Assembly: GCA_026874595.1 (NCBI GenBank)
Contig: CM049319.1
Span: 41,767,973 to 41,831,972, forward strand
Reading direction: 5' to 3'
From: Sipunculus nudus
Lineage: Eukaryota; Annelida; Sipuncula; Golfingiida; Sipunculidae
DNA length: 64,000 nucleotides
Shown here: positions 44,201 to 59,600 of the stretch, piece by piece
How positions within the stretch are numbered: position 1 is the first letter of the stretch
Layout: the number at the start of each line of letters is the position of its first letter
Program-made: the position numbers and the translations under genes
Notes under the pieces: generated by a model
The model's database searches: none
What the model was told of the DNA's origin: nothing
Seen by the model: only the letters and a program-made list of their open reading frames with translations

Positions 44201-47200
44201 TAAAACCCTTCTTTCGCAATTTAAATCGGCCATTTTTGCAGAAAACACGATCTTGTATTACGCGAAAACCGAGCTGATTTCGGCGAAAACGACGTTTGTA
44301 ACAGCTTCTAAATGGCCTAATGAAGCTTGTAAAACGCTTCTTTCGCAATTTAAATCGGCCATTTTTGCAGAAAACACGATCTTGTATTACGCGAAAACCG
44401 AGCTGATTTCGGCGAAAACGACGTTTGTAACAGCTTCTAAATGGCCTAATGAAGCTTGTAAAACGCTTCTTTCGCAATTTAAATCGGCCATTTTTGCAGA
44501 AAACACGATCTTGTATTACGCGAAAACCGAGCTGATTTCGGCCAAAACGACGTTTGTAACAGCTTCTAAATGGCCTAATGAAGCTTGTAAAACCCTTCTT
44601 TCGCAATTTAAATCGGCCATTTTTGCAGAAAACACGATCTTGTATTACGCGAAAACCGAGCTGATTTCTGCGAAAACGACTTTTGTAACAGCTTCTAAAT
44701 GGCCTAATGAAGCTTGTAAAACGCTTCTTTCGCAATTTAAATCGGCCATTTTTGCAGAAAACACGATCTTGTATTACGCGAAAACCGAGCTGATTTCGGC
44801 CAAAACGACGTTTGTAACAGCTTCTAAATGGCCTAATGAAGCTTGTAAAACGCTTCTTTCGCAATTTAAATCGGCCATTTTTGCAGAAAACACGATCTTG
44901 TATTACGCGAAAACCGAGCTGATTTCGGCGAAAACGACGTTTGTAACATCTTCTAAATGGCCTAATGAAGCTTGTAAAACGCTTCTTTCGCAATTTAAAT
45001 CGGCCATTTTTGCAGAAAACACGATCTTGTATTACGCGAAAAGCGAGCTGATTTCGGCCAAAACGACGTTTGTAACAGCTTCTAAATGGCCTAATGAAGC
45101 TTGTAAAACGCTTCTTTCGCAATTTAAATCGGCCATTTTTGCAGAAAACACGATCTTGTATTACGCGAAAACCGAGCTGATTTCGGCGAAAACGACGTTT
45201 GTAACAGCTTCTAAATGGCCTAATGAAGCTTGTAAAACGCTTCTTTCGCAATTTAAATCGGCCATTTTTGCAGAAAACACGATCTTGTATTACGCGAAAA
45301 CCGAGCTGATTTCGGCCAAAACGACGTTTGTAACAGCTTCTAAATGGCCTAATGAAGCTTGTAAAACGCTTCTTTCGCAATTTAAATCGGCCATTTTTGC
45401 AGAAAAACACGATCTTGTATTACGCGAAAACCGAGCTGATTTCGGCGAAAACGACGTTTGTAACAGCTTCTAAATGGTCTAATGAAGCTTGTAAAACGCT
45501 TCTTTCGCAATTTAAATCGGCCATTTTTGCAGAAAACACGATCTTGTATTACGCGAAAAGCGAGCTGATTTCGGCGAAAACGACGTTTGTAACAGCTTCT
45601 AAATGGCCTAATGAAGCTTGTAAAACGCTTCTTTCGCAATTTAAATCGGCCATTTTTGCAAAAAACACGATCTTGTATTACGCGAAAACCGAGCTGATTT
45701 CGGCGAAAACGACTTTTGTAACAGCTTCTAAATGGCCTAATGAAGCTTGTAAAACGCTTCTTTCGCAATTTAAATCGGCCATTTTTGCAGAAAACACGAT
45801 CTTGTATTACGCGAAAACCGAGCTGATTTCGGCGAAAACGACGTTTGTAACAGCTTCTAAATGGCCTAATGAAGCTTGTAAAACGCTTCTTTCGCAATTT
45901 AAATCGGCCATTTTTGCAGAAAACACGATCTTGTATTACGCGAAAACCGAGCTGATTTCGGCCAAAAACGACGTTTGTAACAGCTTCTAAATGGCCTAAT
46001 GAAGCTTGTAAAACGCTTCTTTCGCAATTTAAATCGGCCATTTTTGCAGAAAACACGATCTTGTATTACGCGAAAACCGAGCTGATTTCGGCGAAAACGA
46101 CGTTTGTAACATCTTCTAAATGGCCTAATGAAGCTTGTAAAACGCTTCTTTCGCAATTTAAATCGGCCATTTTTGCAGAAAACACGATCTTGTATTACGC
46201 GAAAAGCGAGCTGATTTCGGCCAAAACGACGTTTGTAACAGCTTCTAAATGGCCTAATGAAGCTTGTAAAACGCTTCTTTCGCAATTTAAATCGGCCATT
46301 TTTGCAGAAAACACGATCTTGTATTACGCGAAAACCGAGCTGATTTCGGCGAAAACGACGTTTGTAACAGTTTCTAAATGGCCTAATGAAGCTTGTAAAA
46401 CGCTTCTTTCGCAATTTTAAATCGGCCATTTTTGCAGAAAACACGATCTTGTATTACGCGAAAACCGAGCTGATTTCGGCCAAAACGACGTTTGTAACAG
46501 CTTCTAAATGGCCTAATGAAGCTTGTAAAACGCTTCTTTCGCAATTTAAATCGGCCATTTTTGCAGAAAACACGATCTTGTATTACGCGAAAACCGAGCT
46601 GATTTCGGCGAAAACGACGTTTGTAACAGCTTCTAAATGGCCTAATGAAGCTTGTAAAACCCTTCTTTCGCAATTTAAATCGGCCATTTTTGCAGAAAAC
46701 ACGATCTTGTATTACGCGAAAACCGAGCTGATTTCGGCGAAAACGACGTTTGTAACAGCTTCTAAATGGCCTAATGAAGCTTGTAAAACGCTTCTTTCGC
46801 AATTTAAATCGGCCATTTTTGCAGAAAACACGATCTTGTAATACGCGAAAACCGAGCTGATTTCGGTCAAAACGACGTTTGTAACAGCTTCTAAATGGCC
46901 TAATGAAGCTTGTAAAACGCTTCTTTCGCAATTTAAATCGGCCATTTTTGCAGAAAACACGATCTTGTATTACGCGAAAACCGAGCTGATTTCGGCCAAA
47001 ACGACGTTTGTAACAGCTTCTAAATGGCCTAATGAAGCTTGTAAAACGCTTCTTTCGCAATTTAAATCGGCCATTTTTGCAGAAAACACGATCTTGTATT
47101 ACGCGAAAACCGAGCTGATTTCGGCGAAAACGACGTTTGTAACAGCTTCTAAATGGCCTAATGAAGCTTGTAAAACGCTTCTTTCGCAATTTAAATCGGC

Positions 47201-49159
47201 CATTTTTGCAGAAAACACGATCTTGTATTACGCGAAAACCGAGCTGATTTCGGCGAAAACGACGTTTGTAACAGCTTCTAAATGGCCTAATGAAGCTTGT
47301 AAAACGCTTCTTTCGCAATTTAAATCGGCCATTTTTGCAGAAAACACGATCTTGTATTACGCGAAAACCGAGCTGATTTCGGCCAAAACGACGTTTGTAA
47401 CAGCTTCTAAATGGCCTAATGAAGCTTGTAAAACCCTTCTTTCGCAATTTAAATCGGCCATTTTTGCAGAAAACACGATCTTGTATTACGCGAAAACCGA
47501 GCTGATTTCGGCCAAAACGACGTTTGTAACAGCTTCTAAATGGCCTAATGAAGCTTGTAAAACGCTTCTTTCGCAATTTAAATCGGCCATTTTTGCAGAA
47601 AACACGATCTTGTATTACGCGAAAACCGAGCTGATTTCAACGAAAACGACTTTTGTAACAGCTTCTAAATGGCCTAATGAAGCTTGTAAAACGCTTCTTT
47701 CGCAATTTAAATCGGCCATTTTTGCAGAAAACACGATCTTGTATTACGCGAAAACCGAGCTGATTTCGGCCAAAACGACGTTTGTAACAGCTTCTAAATG
47801 GCCTAATGAAGCTTGTAAAACGCTTCTTTCGCAATTTAAATCGGCCATTTTTGCAGAAAACACGATCTTGTAATACGCGAAAACCGAGCTGATTTCGGGC
47901 AAAACGACGTTTGTAACAGCTTCTAAATGGCCTAATGAAGCTTGTAAAACGCTTCTTTCGCAATTTAAATCGGCCATTTTTGCAGAAAACACGATCTTGT
48001 ATTACGCGAAAACCCAGCTGATTTCGGCCAAAACGACGTTTGTAACAGCTTCTAAATGGCCTAATGAAGCTTGTAAAACGCTTCTTTCGCAATTTAAATC
48101 GGCCATTTTTGCAGAAAACACGATCTTGTATTACGCGAAAACCGAGCTGATTTCGGCGAAAACGACGTTTGTAACAGCTTCTAAATGGCCTAATGAAGCT
48201 TGTAAAACGCTTCTTTCGCAATTTAATCGGCCATTTTTGCAGAAAACACGATCTTGTATTACGCGAAAAACCGAGCTGATTTCGGCGAAAACGACGTTTG
48301 TAACAGCTTCTAAATGGCCTAATGAAGCTTGTAAAACGCTTCTTTCGCAATTTAAATCGGCCATTTTTGCAGAAAACACGATCTTGTATTACGCGAAAAC
48401 CGAGCTGATTTCGGCCAAAACGACGTTTGTAACAGCTTCTAAATGGCCTAATGAAGCTTGTAAAACCCTTCTTTCGCAATTTAAATCGGCCATTTTTGCA
48501 GAAAACACGATCTTGTATTACGCGAAAACCGAGCTGATTTCGGCCAAAACGACGTTTGTAACAGCTTCTAAATGGCCTAATGAAGCTTGTAAAACGCTTC
48601 TTTCGCAATTTAAATCGGCCATTTTTGCAGAAAACACGATCTTGTATTACGCGAAAACCGAGCTGATTTCAACGAAAACGACTTTTGTAACAGCTTCTAA
48701 ATGGCCTAATGAAGCTTGTAAAACGCTTCTTTCGCAATTTAAATCGGCCATTTTTGCAGAAAACACGATCTTGTATTACGCGAAAACCGAGCTGATTTCG
48801 GCCAAAACGACGTTTGTAACAGCTTCTAAATGGCCTAATGAAGCTCTGTAAAACGCTTCTTACGCAATTTAAATCGGCCATTTTTGCAGAAAAACACGAT
48901 CTTGTATTACGCGAAAACCGAGCTGATTTCGGCGAAAACGACGTTTGTAACATCTTCTAAATGGCCTAATGAAGCTTGTAAAACGCTTCTTTCGCAATTT
49001 AAATCGGCCATTTTTGCAGAAAACACGATCTTGTATTACGCGAAAAGCGAGCTGATTTCGGCCAAAACGACGTTTGTAACAGCTTCTAAATGGCCTAATG
49101 AAGCTTGTAAAACGCTTCTTTCGCAATTTAAATCGGCCATTTTTGCAGAAAACACGATC

Positions 49160-52100
49160 TTGTATTACGCGAAAACCGAGCTGATTTCGGCGAAAACGAC
49201 GTTTGTAACAGCTTCTAAATGGCCTAATGAAGCTTGTAAAACCCTTCTTTCGCAATTTAAATCGGCCATTTTTGCAGAAAACACGATCTTGTATTACGCG
49301 AAAACCGAGCTGATTTCGGCCAAAACGACGTTTGTAACAGCTTCTAAATGGCCTAATGAAGCTTGTAAAACGCTTCTTTCGCAATTTAAATCGGCCATTT
49401 TTGCAGAAAACACGATCTTGTATTACGCGAAAACCGAGCTGATTTCGGCGAAAACGACGTTTGTAACAGCTTCTAAATGGTCTAATGAAGCTTGTAAAAC
49501 GCTTCTTTCGCAATTTAAATCGGCCATTTTTGCAGAAAACACGATCTTGTATTACGCGAAAAGCGAGCTGATTTCGGCGAAAACGACGTTTGTAACAGCT
49601 TCTAAATGGCCTAATGAAGCTTGTAAAACCCTTCTTTCGCAATTTAAATCGGCCATTTTTGCAGAAAACACGATCTTGTATTACGCGAAAACCGAGCTGA
49701 TTTCGGCGAAAACGACTTTTGTAACAGCTTCTAAATGGCCTAATGAAGCTTGTAAAACGCTTCTTTCGCAATTTAAATCGGCCATTTTTGCAGAAAACAC
49801 GATCTTGTATTACGCGAAAACCGAGCTGATTTCGGCCAAAACGACGTTTGTAACAGCTTCTAAATGGCCTAATGAAGCTTGTAAAACGCTTCTTTCGCAA
49901 TTTAAATCGGCCATTTTTGCAGAAAACACGATCTTGTATTACGCGAAAACCGAGCTGATTTCGGCCAAAACGACGTTTGTAACAGCTTCTAAATGGCCTA
50001 ATGAAGCTTGTAAAACGCTTCTTTCGCAATTTAAATCGGCCATTTTTGCAGAAAACACGATCTTGTATTACGCGAAAACCGAGCTGATTTCGGCGAAAAC
50101 GACGTTTGTAACAGCTTCTAAATGGCCTAATGAAGCTTGTAAAACGCTTCTTTCGCAATTTAAATCGGCCATTTTTGCAGAAAACACGATCTTGTATTAC
50201 GCGAAAACCGAGCTGATTTCGGCCAAAACGACGTTTGTAACAGCTTCTAAATGGCCTAATGAAGCTTGTAAAACGCTTCTTTCGCAATTTAAATCGGCCA
50301 TTTTTGCAGAAAACACGATCTTGTATTACGCGAAAACCGAGCTGATTTCGGCGAAAACGACGTTTGTAACAGTTTCTAAATGGCCTAATGAAGCTTGTAA
50401 AACGCTTCTTTCGCAATTTAAATCGGCCATTTTTGCAGAAAACACGATCTTGTATTACGCGAAAACCGAGCTGATTTCGGCCAAAACGACGTTTGTAACA
50501 GCTTCTAAATGGCCTAATGAAGCTTGTAAAACGCTTCTTTCGCAATTTAAATCGGCCATTTTTGCAGAAAACACGATCTTGTATTACGCGAAAACCGAGC
50601 TGATTTCGGCGAAAACGACGTTTGTAACAGCTTCTAAATGGCCTAATGAAGCTTGTAAAACCCTTCTTTCGCAATTTAAATCGGCCATTTTTGCAGAAAA
50701 CACGATCTTGTATTACGCGAAAACCGAGCTGATTTCGGCGAAAACGACGTTTGTAACAGCTTCTAAATGGCCTAATGAAGCTTGTAAAACGCTTCTTTCG
50801 CAATTTAAATCGGCCATTTTTGCAGAAAACACGATCTTGTAATACGCGAAAACCGAGCTGATTTCGGGCAAAACGACGTTTGTAACAGCTTCTAAATGGC
50901 CTAATGAAGCTTGTAAAACGCTTCTTTCGCAATTTAAATCGGCCATTTTTGCAGAAAACACGATCTTGTATTACGCGAAAACCGAGCTGATTTCGGCCAA
51001 AACGACGTTTGTAACAGCTTCTAAATGGCCTAATAAAGCTTCTAAAACGCTTCTTTCGCAATTTAAATCGGCCATTTTTGCAGAAAACACGATCTTGTAT
51101 TACGCGAAAACCGAGCTGATTTCGGCGAAAACGACGTTTGTAACAGCTTCTAAATGGCCTAATGAAGCTTGTAAAACCCTTCTTTCGCAATTTAAATCGG
51201 CCATTTTTGCAGAAAACACGATCTTGTATTACGCGAAAACCGAGCTGATTTCGGCGAAAACGACGTTTGTAACAGCTTCTAAATGGCCTAATGAAGCTTG
51301 TAAAACGCTTCTTTCGCAATTTAAATCGGCCATTTTTGCAGAAAACACGATCTTGTATTACGCGAAAACCGAGCTGATTTCGGCGAAAACGACGTTTGTA
51401 ACAGCTTCTAAATGGCCTAATGAAGCTTGTAAAACGCTTCTTTCGCAATTTAAATCGGCCATTTTTGCAGAAAACACGATCTTGTATTACGCGAAAACCG
51501 AGCTGATTTCGGCGAAAACGACGTTTGTAACAGCTTCTAAATGGCCTAATGAAGCTTGTAAAACGCTTCTTTCGCAATTTAAATCGGCCATTTTTGCAGA
51601 AAACACGATCTTGTATTACGCGAAAACCGAGCTGATTTCGGCCAAAACGACGTTTGTAACAGCTTCTAAATGGCCTAATGAAGCTTGTAAAACCCTTCTT
51701 TCGCAATTTAAATCGGCCATTTTTGCAGAAAACACGATCTTGTATTACGCGAAAACCGAGCTGATTTCGGCGAAAACGACGTTTGTAACAGCTTCTAAAT
51801 GGCCTAATGAAGCTTGTAAAACCCTTCTTTCGCAATTTAAATCGGCCATTTTTGCAGAAAACACGATCTTGTATTACGCGAAAACCGAGCTGATTTCGGC
51901 GAAAACGACTTTTGTAACAGCTTCTAAATGGCCTAATGAAGCTTGTAAAACGCTTCTTTCGCAATTTAAATCGGCCATTTTTGCAGAAAACACGATCTTG
52001 TATTACGCGAAAACCGAGCTGATTTCGGCCAAAACGACGTTTGTAACAGCTTCTAAATGGCCTAATGAAGCTTGTAAAACGCTTCTTTCGCAATTTAAAT

Positions 52101-55100
52101 CGGCCATTTTTGCAGAAAACACGATCTTGTATTACGCGAAAACCGAGCTGATTTCGGCGAAAACGACGTTTGTAACATCTTCTAAATGGCCTAATGAAGC
52201 TTGTAAAACGCTTCTTTCGCAATTTAAATCGGCCATTTTTGCAGAAAACACGATCTTGTATTACGCGAAAAGCGAGCTGATTTCGGCCAAAACGACGTTT
52301 GTAACAGCTTCTAAATGGCCTAATGAAGCTTGTAAAACGCTTCTTTCGCAATTTAAATCGGCCATTTTTGCAGAAAACACGATCTTGTATTACGCGAAAA
52401 CCGAGCTGATTTCGGCGAAAACGACGTTTGTAACAGCTTCTAAATGGCCTAATGAAGCTTGTAAAACCCTTCTTTCGCAATTTAAATCGGCCATTTTTGC
52501 AGAAAACACGATCTTGTATTACGCGAAAACCGAGCTGATTTCGGCCAAAACGACGTTTGTAACAGCTTCTAAATGGCCTAATGAAGCTTGTAAAACGCTT
52601 CTTTCGCAATTTAAATCGGCCATTTTTGCAGAAAACACGATCTTGTATTACGCGAAAACCGAGCTGATTTCGGCCAAAACGACGTTTGTAACAGCTTCTA
52701 AATGGCCTAATGAAGCTTGTAAAACGCTTCTTTCGCAATTTAAATCGGCCATTTTTGCAGAAAACACGATCTTGTATTACGCGAAAACCGAGCTGATTTC
52801 GGCCAAAACGACGTTTGTAACAGTTTCTAAATGGCCTAATGAAGCTTGTAAAACGCTTCTTTCGCAATTTAAATCGGCCATTTTTGCAGAAAACACGATC
52901 TTGTATTACGCGAAAACCGAGCTGATTTCGGCCAAAACGACGTTTGTAACAGCTTCTAAATGGCCTAATGAAGCTTGTAAAACGCTTCTTTCGCAATTTA
53001 AATCGGCCATTTTTGCAGAAAACACGATCTTGTATTACGCGAAAACCGAGCTGATTTCGGCGAAAACGACGTTTGTAACAGCTTCTAAATGGCCTAATGA
53101 AGCTTGTAAAACCCTTCTTTCGCAATTTAAATCGGCCATTTTTGCAGAAAACACGATCTTGTATTACGCGAAAACCGAGCTGATTTCGGCCAAAACGACG
53201 TTTGTAACAGCTTCTAAATCGCCTAATGAAGCTTGTAAAACGCTTCTTTCGCAATTTAAATCGGCCATTTTTGCAGAAAACACGATCTTGTAATACGCGA
53301 AAACCGAGCTGATTTCGGGCAAAACGACGTTTGTAACAGCTTCTAAATGGCCTAATGAAGCTTGTAAAACGCTTCTTTCGCAATTTAAATCGGCCATTTT
53401 TGCAGAAAACACGATCTTGTATTACGCGAAAACCGAGCTGATTTCGGCCAAAACGACGTTTGTAACAGCTTCTAAATGGCCTAATGAAGCTTGTAAAACG
53501 CTTCTTTCGCAATTTAAATCGGCCATTTTTGCAGAAAACACGATCTTGTAATACGCGAAAACCGAGCTGATTTCGGGCAAAACGACGTTTGTAACAGCTT
53601 CTAAATGGCCTAATGAAGCTTGTAAAACGCTTCTTTCGCAATTTAAATCGGCCATTTTTGCAGAAAACACGATCTTGTATTACGCGAAAACCGAGCTGAT
53701 TTCGGCCAAAACGACGTTTGTAACAGCTTCTAAATGGCCTAATAAAGCTTCTAAAACGCTTCTTTCGCAATTTAAATCGGCCATTTTTGCAGAAAACACG
53801 ATCTTGTATTACGCGAAAACCGAGCTGATTTCGGCGAAAACGACGTTTGTAACAGCTTCTAAATGGCCTAATGAAGCTTGTAAAACCCTTCTTTCGCAAT
53901 TTAAATCGGCCATTTTTGCAGAAAACACGATCTTGTATTACGCGAAAACCGAGCTGATTTCGGCGAAAACGACGTTTGTAACAGCTTCTAAATGGCCTAA
54001 TGAAGCTTGTAAAACGCTTCTTTCGCAATTTAAATCGGCCATTTTTGCAGAAAACACGATCTTGTATTACGCGAAAACCGAGCTGATTTCGGCGAAAACG
54101 ACGTTTGTAACAGCTTCTAAATGGCCTAATGAAGCTTGTAAAACGCTTCTTTCGCAATTTAAATCGGCCATTTTTGCAGAAAACACGATCTTGTATTACG
54201 CGAAAACCGAGCTGATTTCGGCGAAAACGACGTTTGTAACAGCTTCTAAATGGCCTAATGAAGCTTGTAAAACGCTTCTTTCGCAATTTAAATCGGCCAT
54301 TTTTGCAGAAAACACGATCTTGTATTACGCGAAAACCGAGCTGATTTCGGCCAAAACGACGTTTGTAACAGCTTCTAAATGGCCTAATGAAGCTTGTAAA
54401 ACCCTTCTTTCGCAATTTAAATCGGCCATTTTTGCAGAAAACACGATCTTGTATTACGCGAAAACCGAGCTGATTTCTGCGAAAACGACTTTTGTAACAG
54501 CTTCTAAATGGCCTAATGAAGCTTGTAAAACGCTTCTTTCGCAATTTAAATCGGCCATTTTTGCAGAAAACACGATCTTGTATTACGCGAAAACCGAGCT
54601 GATTTCGGCCAAAACGACGTTTGTAACAGCTTCTAAATGGCCTAATGAAGCTTGTAAAACGCTTCTTTCGCAATTTAAATCGGCCATTTTTGCAGAAAAC
54701 ACGATCTTGTATTACGCGAAAACCGAGCTGATTTCGGCGAAAACGACGTTTGTAACATCTTCTAAATGGCCTAATGAAGCTTGTAAAACGCTTCTTTCGC
54801 AATTTAAATCGGCCATTTTTGCAGAAAACACGATCTTGTATTACGCGAAAAGCGAGCTGATTTCGGCCAAAACGACGTTTGTAACAGCTTCTAAATGGCC
54901 TAATGAAGCTTGTAAAACGCTTCTTTCGCAATTTAAATCGGCCATTTTTGCAGAAAACACGATCTTGTATTACGCGAAAACCGAGCTGATTTCGGCGAAA
55001 ACGACGTTTGTAACAGCTTCTAAATGGCCTAATGAAGCTTGTAAAACGCTTCTTTCGCAATTTAAATCGGCCATTTTTGCAGAAAACACGATCTTGTATT

Positions 55101-56641
55101 ACGCGAAAACCGAGCTGATTTCGGCCAAAACGACGTTTGTAACAGCTTCTAAATGGCCTAATGAAGCTTGTAAAACGCTTCTTTCGCAATTTAAATCGGC
55201 CATTTTTGCAGAAAACACGATCTTGTATTACGCGAAAACCGAGCTGATTTCGGCGAAAACGACGTTTGTAACAGCTTCTAAATGGTCTAATGAAGCTTGT
55301 AAAACGCTTCTTTCGCAATTTAAATCGGCCATTTTTGCAGAAAACACGATCTTGTATTACGCGAAAAGCGAGCTGATTTCGGCGAAAACGACGTTTGTAA
55401 CAGCTTCTAAATGGCCTAATGAAGCTTGTAAAACGCTTCTTTCGCAATTTAAATCGGCCATTTTTGCAGAAAACACGATCTTGTATTACGCGAAAACCGA
55501 GCTGATTTCGGCGAAAACGACGTTTGTAACAGCTTCTAAATGGTCTAATGAAGCTTGTAAAACGCTTCTTTCGCAATTTAAATCGGCCATTTTTGCAGAA
55601 AACACGATCTTGTATTACGCGAAAAGCGAGCTGATTTCGGCGAAAACGACGTTTGTAACAGCTTCTAAATGGCCTAATGAAGCTTGTAAAACGCTTCTTT
55701 CGCAATTTAAATCGGCCATTTTTGCAGAAAACACGATCTTGTATTACGCGAAAACCGAGCTGATTTCGGCGAAAACGACTTTTGTAACAGCTTCTAAATG
55801 GCCTAATGAAGCTTGTAAAACGCTTCTTTCGCAATTTAAATCGGCCATTTTTGCAGAAAACACGATCTTGTATTACGCGAAAACCGAGCTGATTTCGGCG
55901 AAAACGACTTTTGTAACAGCTTCTAAATGGCCTAATGAAGCTTGTAAAACGCTTCTTTCGCAATTTAAATCGGCCATTTTTGCAGAAAACACGATCTTGT
56001 ATTACGCGAAAACCGAGCTGATTTCGGCGAAAACGACGTTTGTAACAGCTTCTAAATGGCCTAATGAAGCTTGTAAAACGCTTCTTTCGCAATTTAAATC
56101 GGCCATTTTTGCAGAAAACACGATCTTGTATTACGCGAAAACCGAGCTGATTTCGGCCAAAACGACGTTTGTAACAGCTTCTAAATGGCCTAATGAAGCT
56201 TGTAAAACGCTTCTTTCGCAATTTAAATCGGCCATTTTTGCAGAAAACACGATCTTGTATTACGCGAAAACCGAGCTGATTTCGGGCAAAACGACGTTTG
56301 TAACAGCTTCTAAATGGCCTAATGAAGCTTGTAAAACCCTTCTTTCGCAATTTAAATCGGCCATTTTTGCAGAAAACACGATCTTGTATTACGCGAAAAC
56401 CGAGCTGATTTCGGCGAAAACGACGTTTGTAACAGCTTCTAAATGGCCTAATGAAGCTTGTAAAACGCTTCTTTCGCAATTTAAATCGGCCATTTTTGCA
56501 GAAAACACGATCTTGTAATACGCGAAAACCGAGCTGATTTCGGGCAAAACGACGTTTGTAACAGCTTCTAAATGGCCTAATGAAGCTTGTAAAACGCTTC
56601 TTTCGCAATTTAAATCGGCCATTTTTGCAGAAAACACGATC
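49160..56641 (+). repeat. 58-monomer higher-order repeat, copy 1 (7,482 bp)
   Basis: Marker monomers at 50842 and 53293 (the TTGTAATACGC variant) and at 51033 and 53742 (the CTAATAAAGCTTCT variant) all recur exactly 7,482 bp downstream. The order of other variants between them matches too. This copy has three monomers more than the next: a 258-bp (two-monomer) step repeated at 55281 and 55539, and one extra AACGACTTTT monomer. Confidence 0.85.
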
Positions 56642-59600
56642 TTGTATTACGCGAAAACCGAGCTGATTTCGGCCAAAACGACGTTTGTAACAGCTTCTAA
56701 ATGGCCTAATGAAGCTTGTAAAACGCTTCTTTCGCAATTTAAATCGGCCATTTTTGCAGAAAACACGATCTTGTATTACGCGAAAACCGAGCTGATTTCG
56801 GCCAAAACGACGTTTGTAACAGCTTCTAAATGGCCTAATGAAGCTTGTAAAACGCTTCTTTCGCAATTTAAATCGGCCATTTTTGCAGAAAACACGATCT
56901 TGTATTACGCGAAAACCGAGCTGATTTCGGCGAAAACGACGTTTGTAACAGCTTCTAAATGGTCTAATGAAGCTTGTAAAACGCTTCTTTCGCAATTTAA
57001 ATCGGCCATTTTTGCAGAAAACACGATCTTGTATTACGCGAAAAGCGAGCTGATTTCGGCGAAAACGACGTTTGTAACAGCTTCTAAATGGCCTAATGAA
57101 GCTTGTAAAACCCTTCTTTCGCAATTTAAATCGGCCATTTTTGCAGAAAACACGATCTTGTATTACGCGAAAACCGAGCTGATTTCGGCGAAAACGACTT
57201 TTGTAACAGCTTCTAAATGGCCTAATGAAGCTTGTAAAACGCTTCTTTCGCAATTTAAATCGGCCATTTTTGCAGAAAACACGATCTTGTATTACGCGAA
57301 AACCGAGCTGATTTCGGCCAAAACGACGTTTGTAACAGCTTCTAAATGGCCTAATGAAGCTTGTAAAACGCTTCTTTCGCAATTTAAATCGGCCATTTTT
57401 GCAGAAAACACGATCTTGTATTACGCGAAAACCGAGCTGATTTCGGCCAAAACGACGTTTGTAACAGCTTCTAAATGGCCTAATGAAGCTTGTAAAACGC
57501 TTCTTTCGCAATTTAAATCGGCCATTTTTGCAGAAAACACGATCTTGTATTACGCGAAAACCGAGCTGATTTCGGCGAAAACGACGTTTGTAACAGCTTC
57601 TAAATGGCCTAATGAAGCTTGTAAAACGCTTCTTTCGCAATTTAAATCGGCCATTTTTGCAGAAAACACGATCTTGTATTACGCGAAAACCGAGCTGATT
57701 TCGGCCAAAACGACGTTTGTAACAGCTTCTAAATGGCCTAATGAAGCTTGTAAAACGCTTCTTTCGCAATTTAAATCGGCCATTTTTGCAGAAAACACGA
57801 TCTTGTATTACGCGAAAACCGAGCTGATTTCGGCGAAAACGACGTTTGTAACAGTTTCTAAATGGCCTAATGAAGCTTGTAAAACGCTTCTTTCGCAATT
57901 TAAATCGGCCATTTTTGCAGAAAACACGATCTTGTATTACGCGAAAACCGAGCTGATTTCGGCCAAAACGACGTTTGTAACAGCTTCTAAATGGCCTAAT
58001 GAAGCTTGTAAAACGCTTCTTTCGCAATTTAAATCGGCCATTTTTGCAGAAAACACGATCTTGTATTACGCGAAAACCGAGCTGATTTCGGCGAAAACGA
58101 CGTTTGTAACAGCTTCTAAATGGCCTAATGAAGCTTGTAAAACCCTTCTTTCGCAATTTAAATCGGCCATTTTTGCAGAAAACACGATCTTGTATTACGC
58201 GAAAACCGAGCTGATTTCGGCGAAAACGACGTTTGTAACAGCTTCTAAATGGCCTAATGAAGCTTGTAAAACGCTTCTTTCGCAATTTAAATCGGCCATT
58301 TTTGCAGAAAACACGATCTTGTAATACGCGAAAACCGAGCTGATTTCGGGCAAAACGACGTTTGTAACAGCTTCTAAATGGCCTAATGAAGCTTGTAAAA
58401 CGCTTCTTTCGCAATTTAAATCGGCCATTTTTGCAGAAAACACGATCTTGTATTACGCGAAAACCGAGCTGATTTCGGCCAAAACGACGTTTGTAACAGC
58501 TTCTAAATGGCCTAATAAAGCTTCTAAAACGCTTCTTTCGCAATTTAAATCGGCCATTTTTGCAGAAAACACGATCTTGTATTACGCGAAAACCGAGCTG
58601 ATTTCGGCGAAAACGACGTTTGTAACAGCTTCTAAATGGCCTAATGAAGCTTGTAAAACCCTTCTTTCGCAATTTAAATCGGCCATTTTTGCAGAAAACA
58701 CGATCTTGTATTACGCGAAAACCGAGCTGATTTCGGCGAAAACGACGTTTGTAACAGCTTCTAAATGGCCTAATGAAGCTTGTAAAACGCTTCTTTCGCA
58801 ATTTAAATCGGCCATTTTTGCAGAAAACACGATCTTGTATTACGCGAAAACCGAGCTGATTTCGGCGAAAACGACGTTTGTAACAGCTTCTAAATGGCCT
58901 AATGAAGCTTGTAAAACGCTTCTTTCGCAATTTAAATCGGCCATTTTTGCAGAAAACACGATCTTGTATTACGCGAAAACCGAGCTGATTTCGGCGAAAA
59001 CGACGTTTGTAACAGCTTCTAAATGGCCTAATGAAGCTTGTAAAACGCTTCTTTCGCAATTTAAATCGGCCATTTTTGCAGAAAACACGATCTTGTATTA
59101 CGCGAAAACCGAGCTGATTTCGGCCAAAACGACGTTTGTAACAGCTTCTAAATGGCCTAATGAAGCTTGTAAAACCCTTCTTTCGCAATTTAAATCGGCC
59201 ATTTTTGCAGAAAACACGATCTTGTATTACGCGAAAACCGAGCTGATTTCGGCGAAAACGACGTTTGTAACAGCTTCTAAATGGCCTAATGAAGCTTGTA
59301 AAACCCTTCTTTCGCAATTTAAATCGGCCATTTTTGCAGAAAACACGATCTTGTATTACGCGAAAACCGAGCTGATTTCGGCGAAAACGACTTTTGTAAC
59401 AGCTTCTAAATGGCCTAATGAAGCTTGTAAAACGCTTCTTTCGCAATTTAAATCGGCCATTTTTGCAGAAAACACGATCTTGTATTACGCGAAAACCGAG
59501 CTGATTTCGGCCAAAACGACGTTTGTAACAGCTTCTAAATGGCCTAATGAAGCTTGTAAAACGCTTCTTTCGCAATTTAAATCGGCCATTTTTGCAGAAA

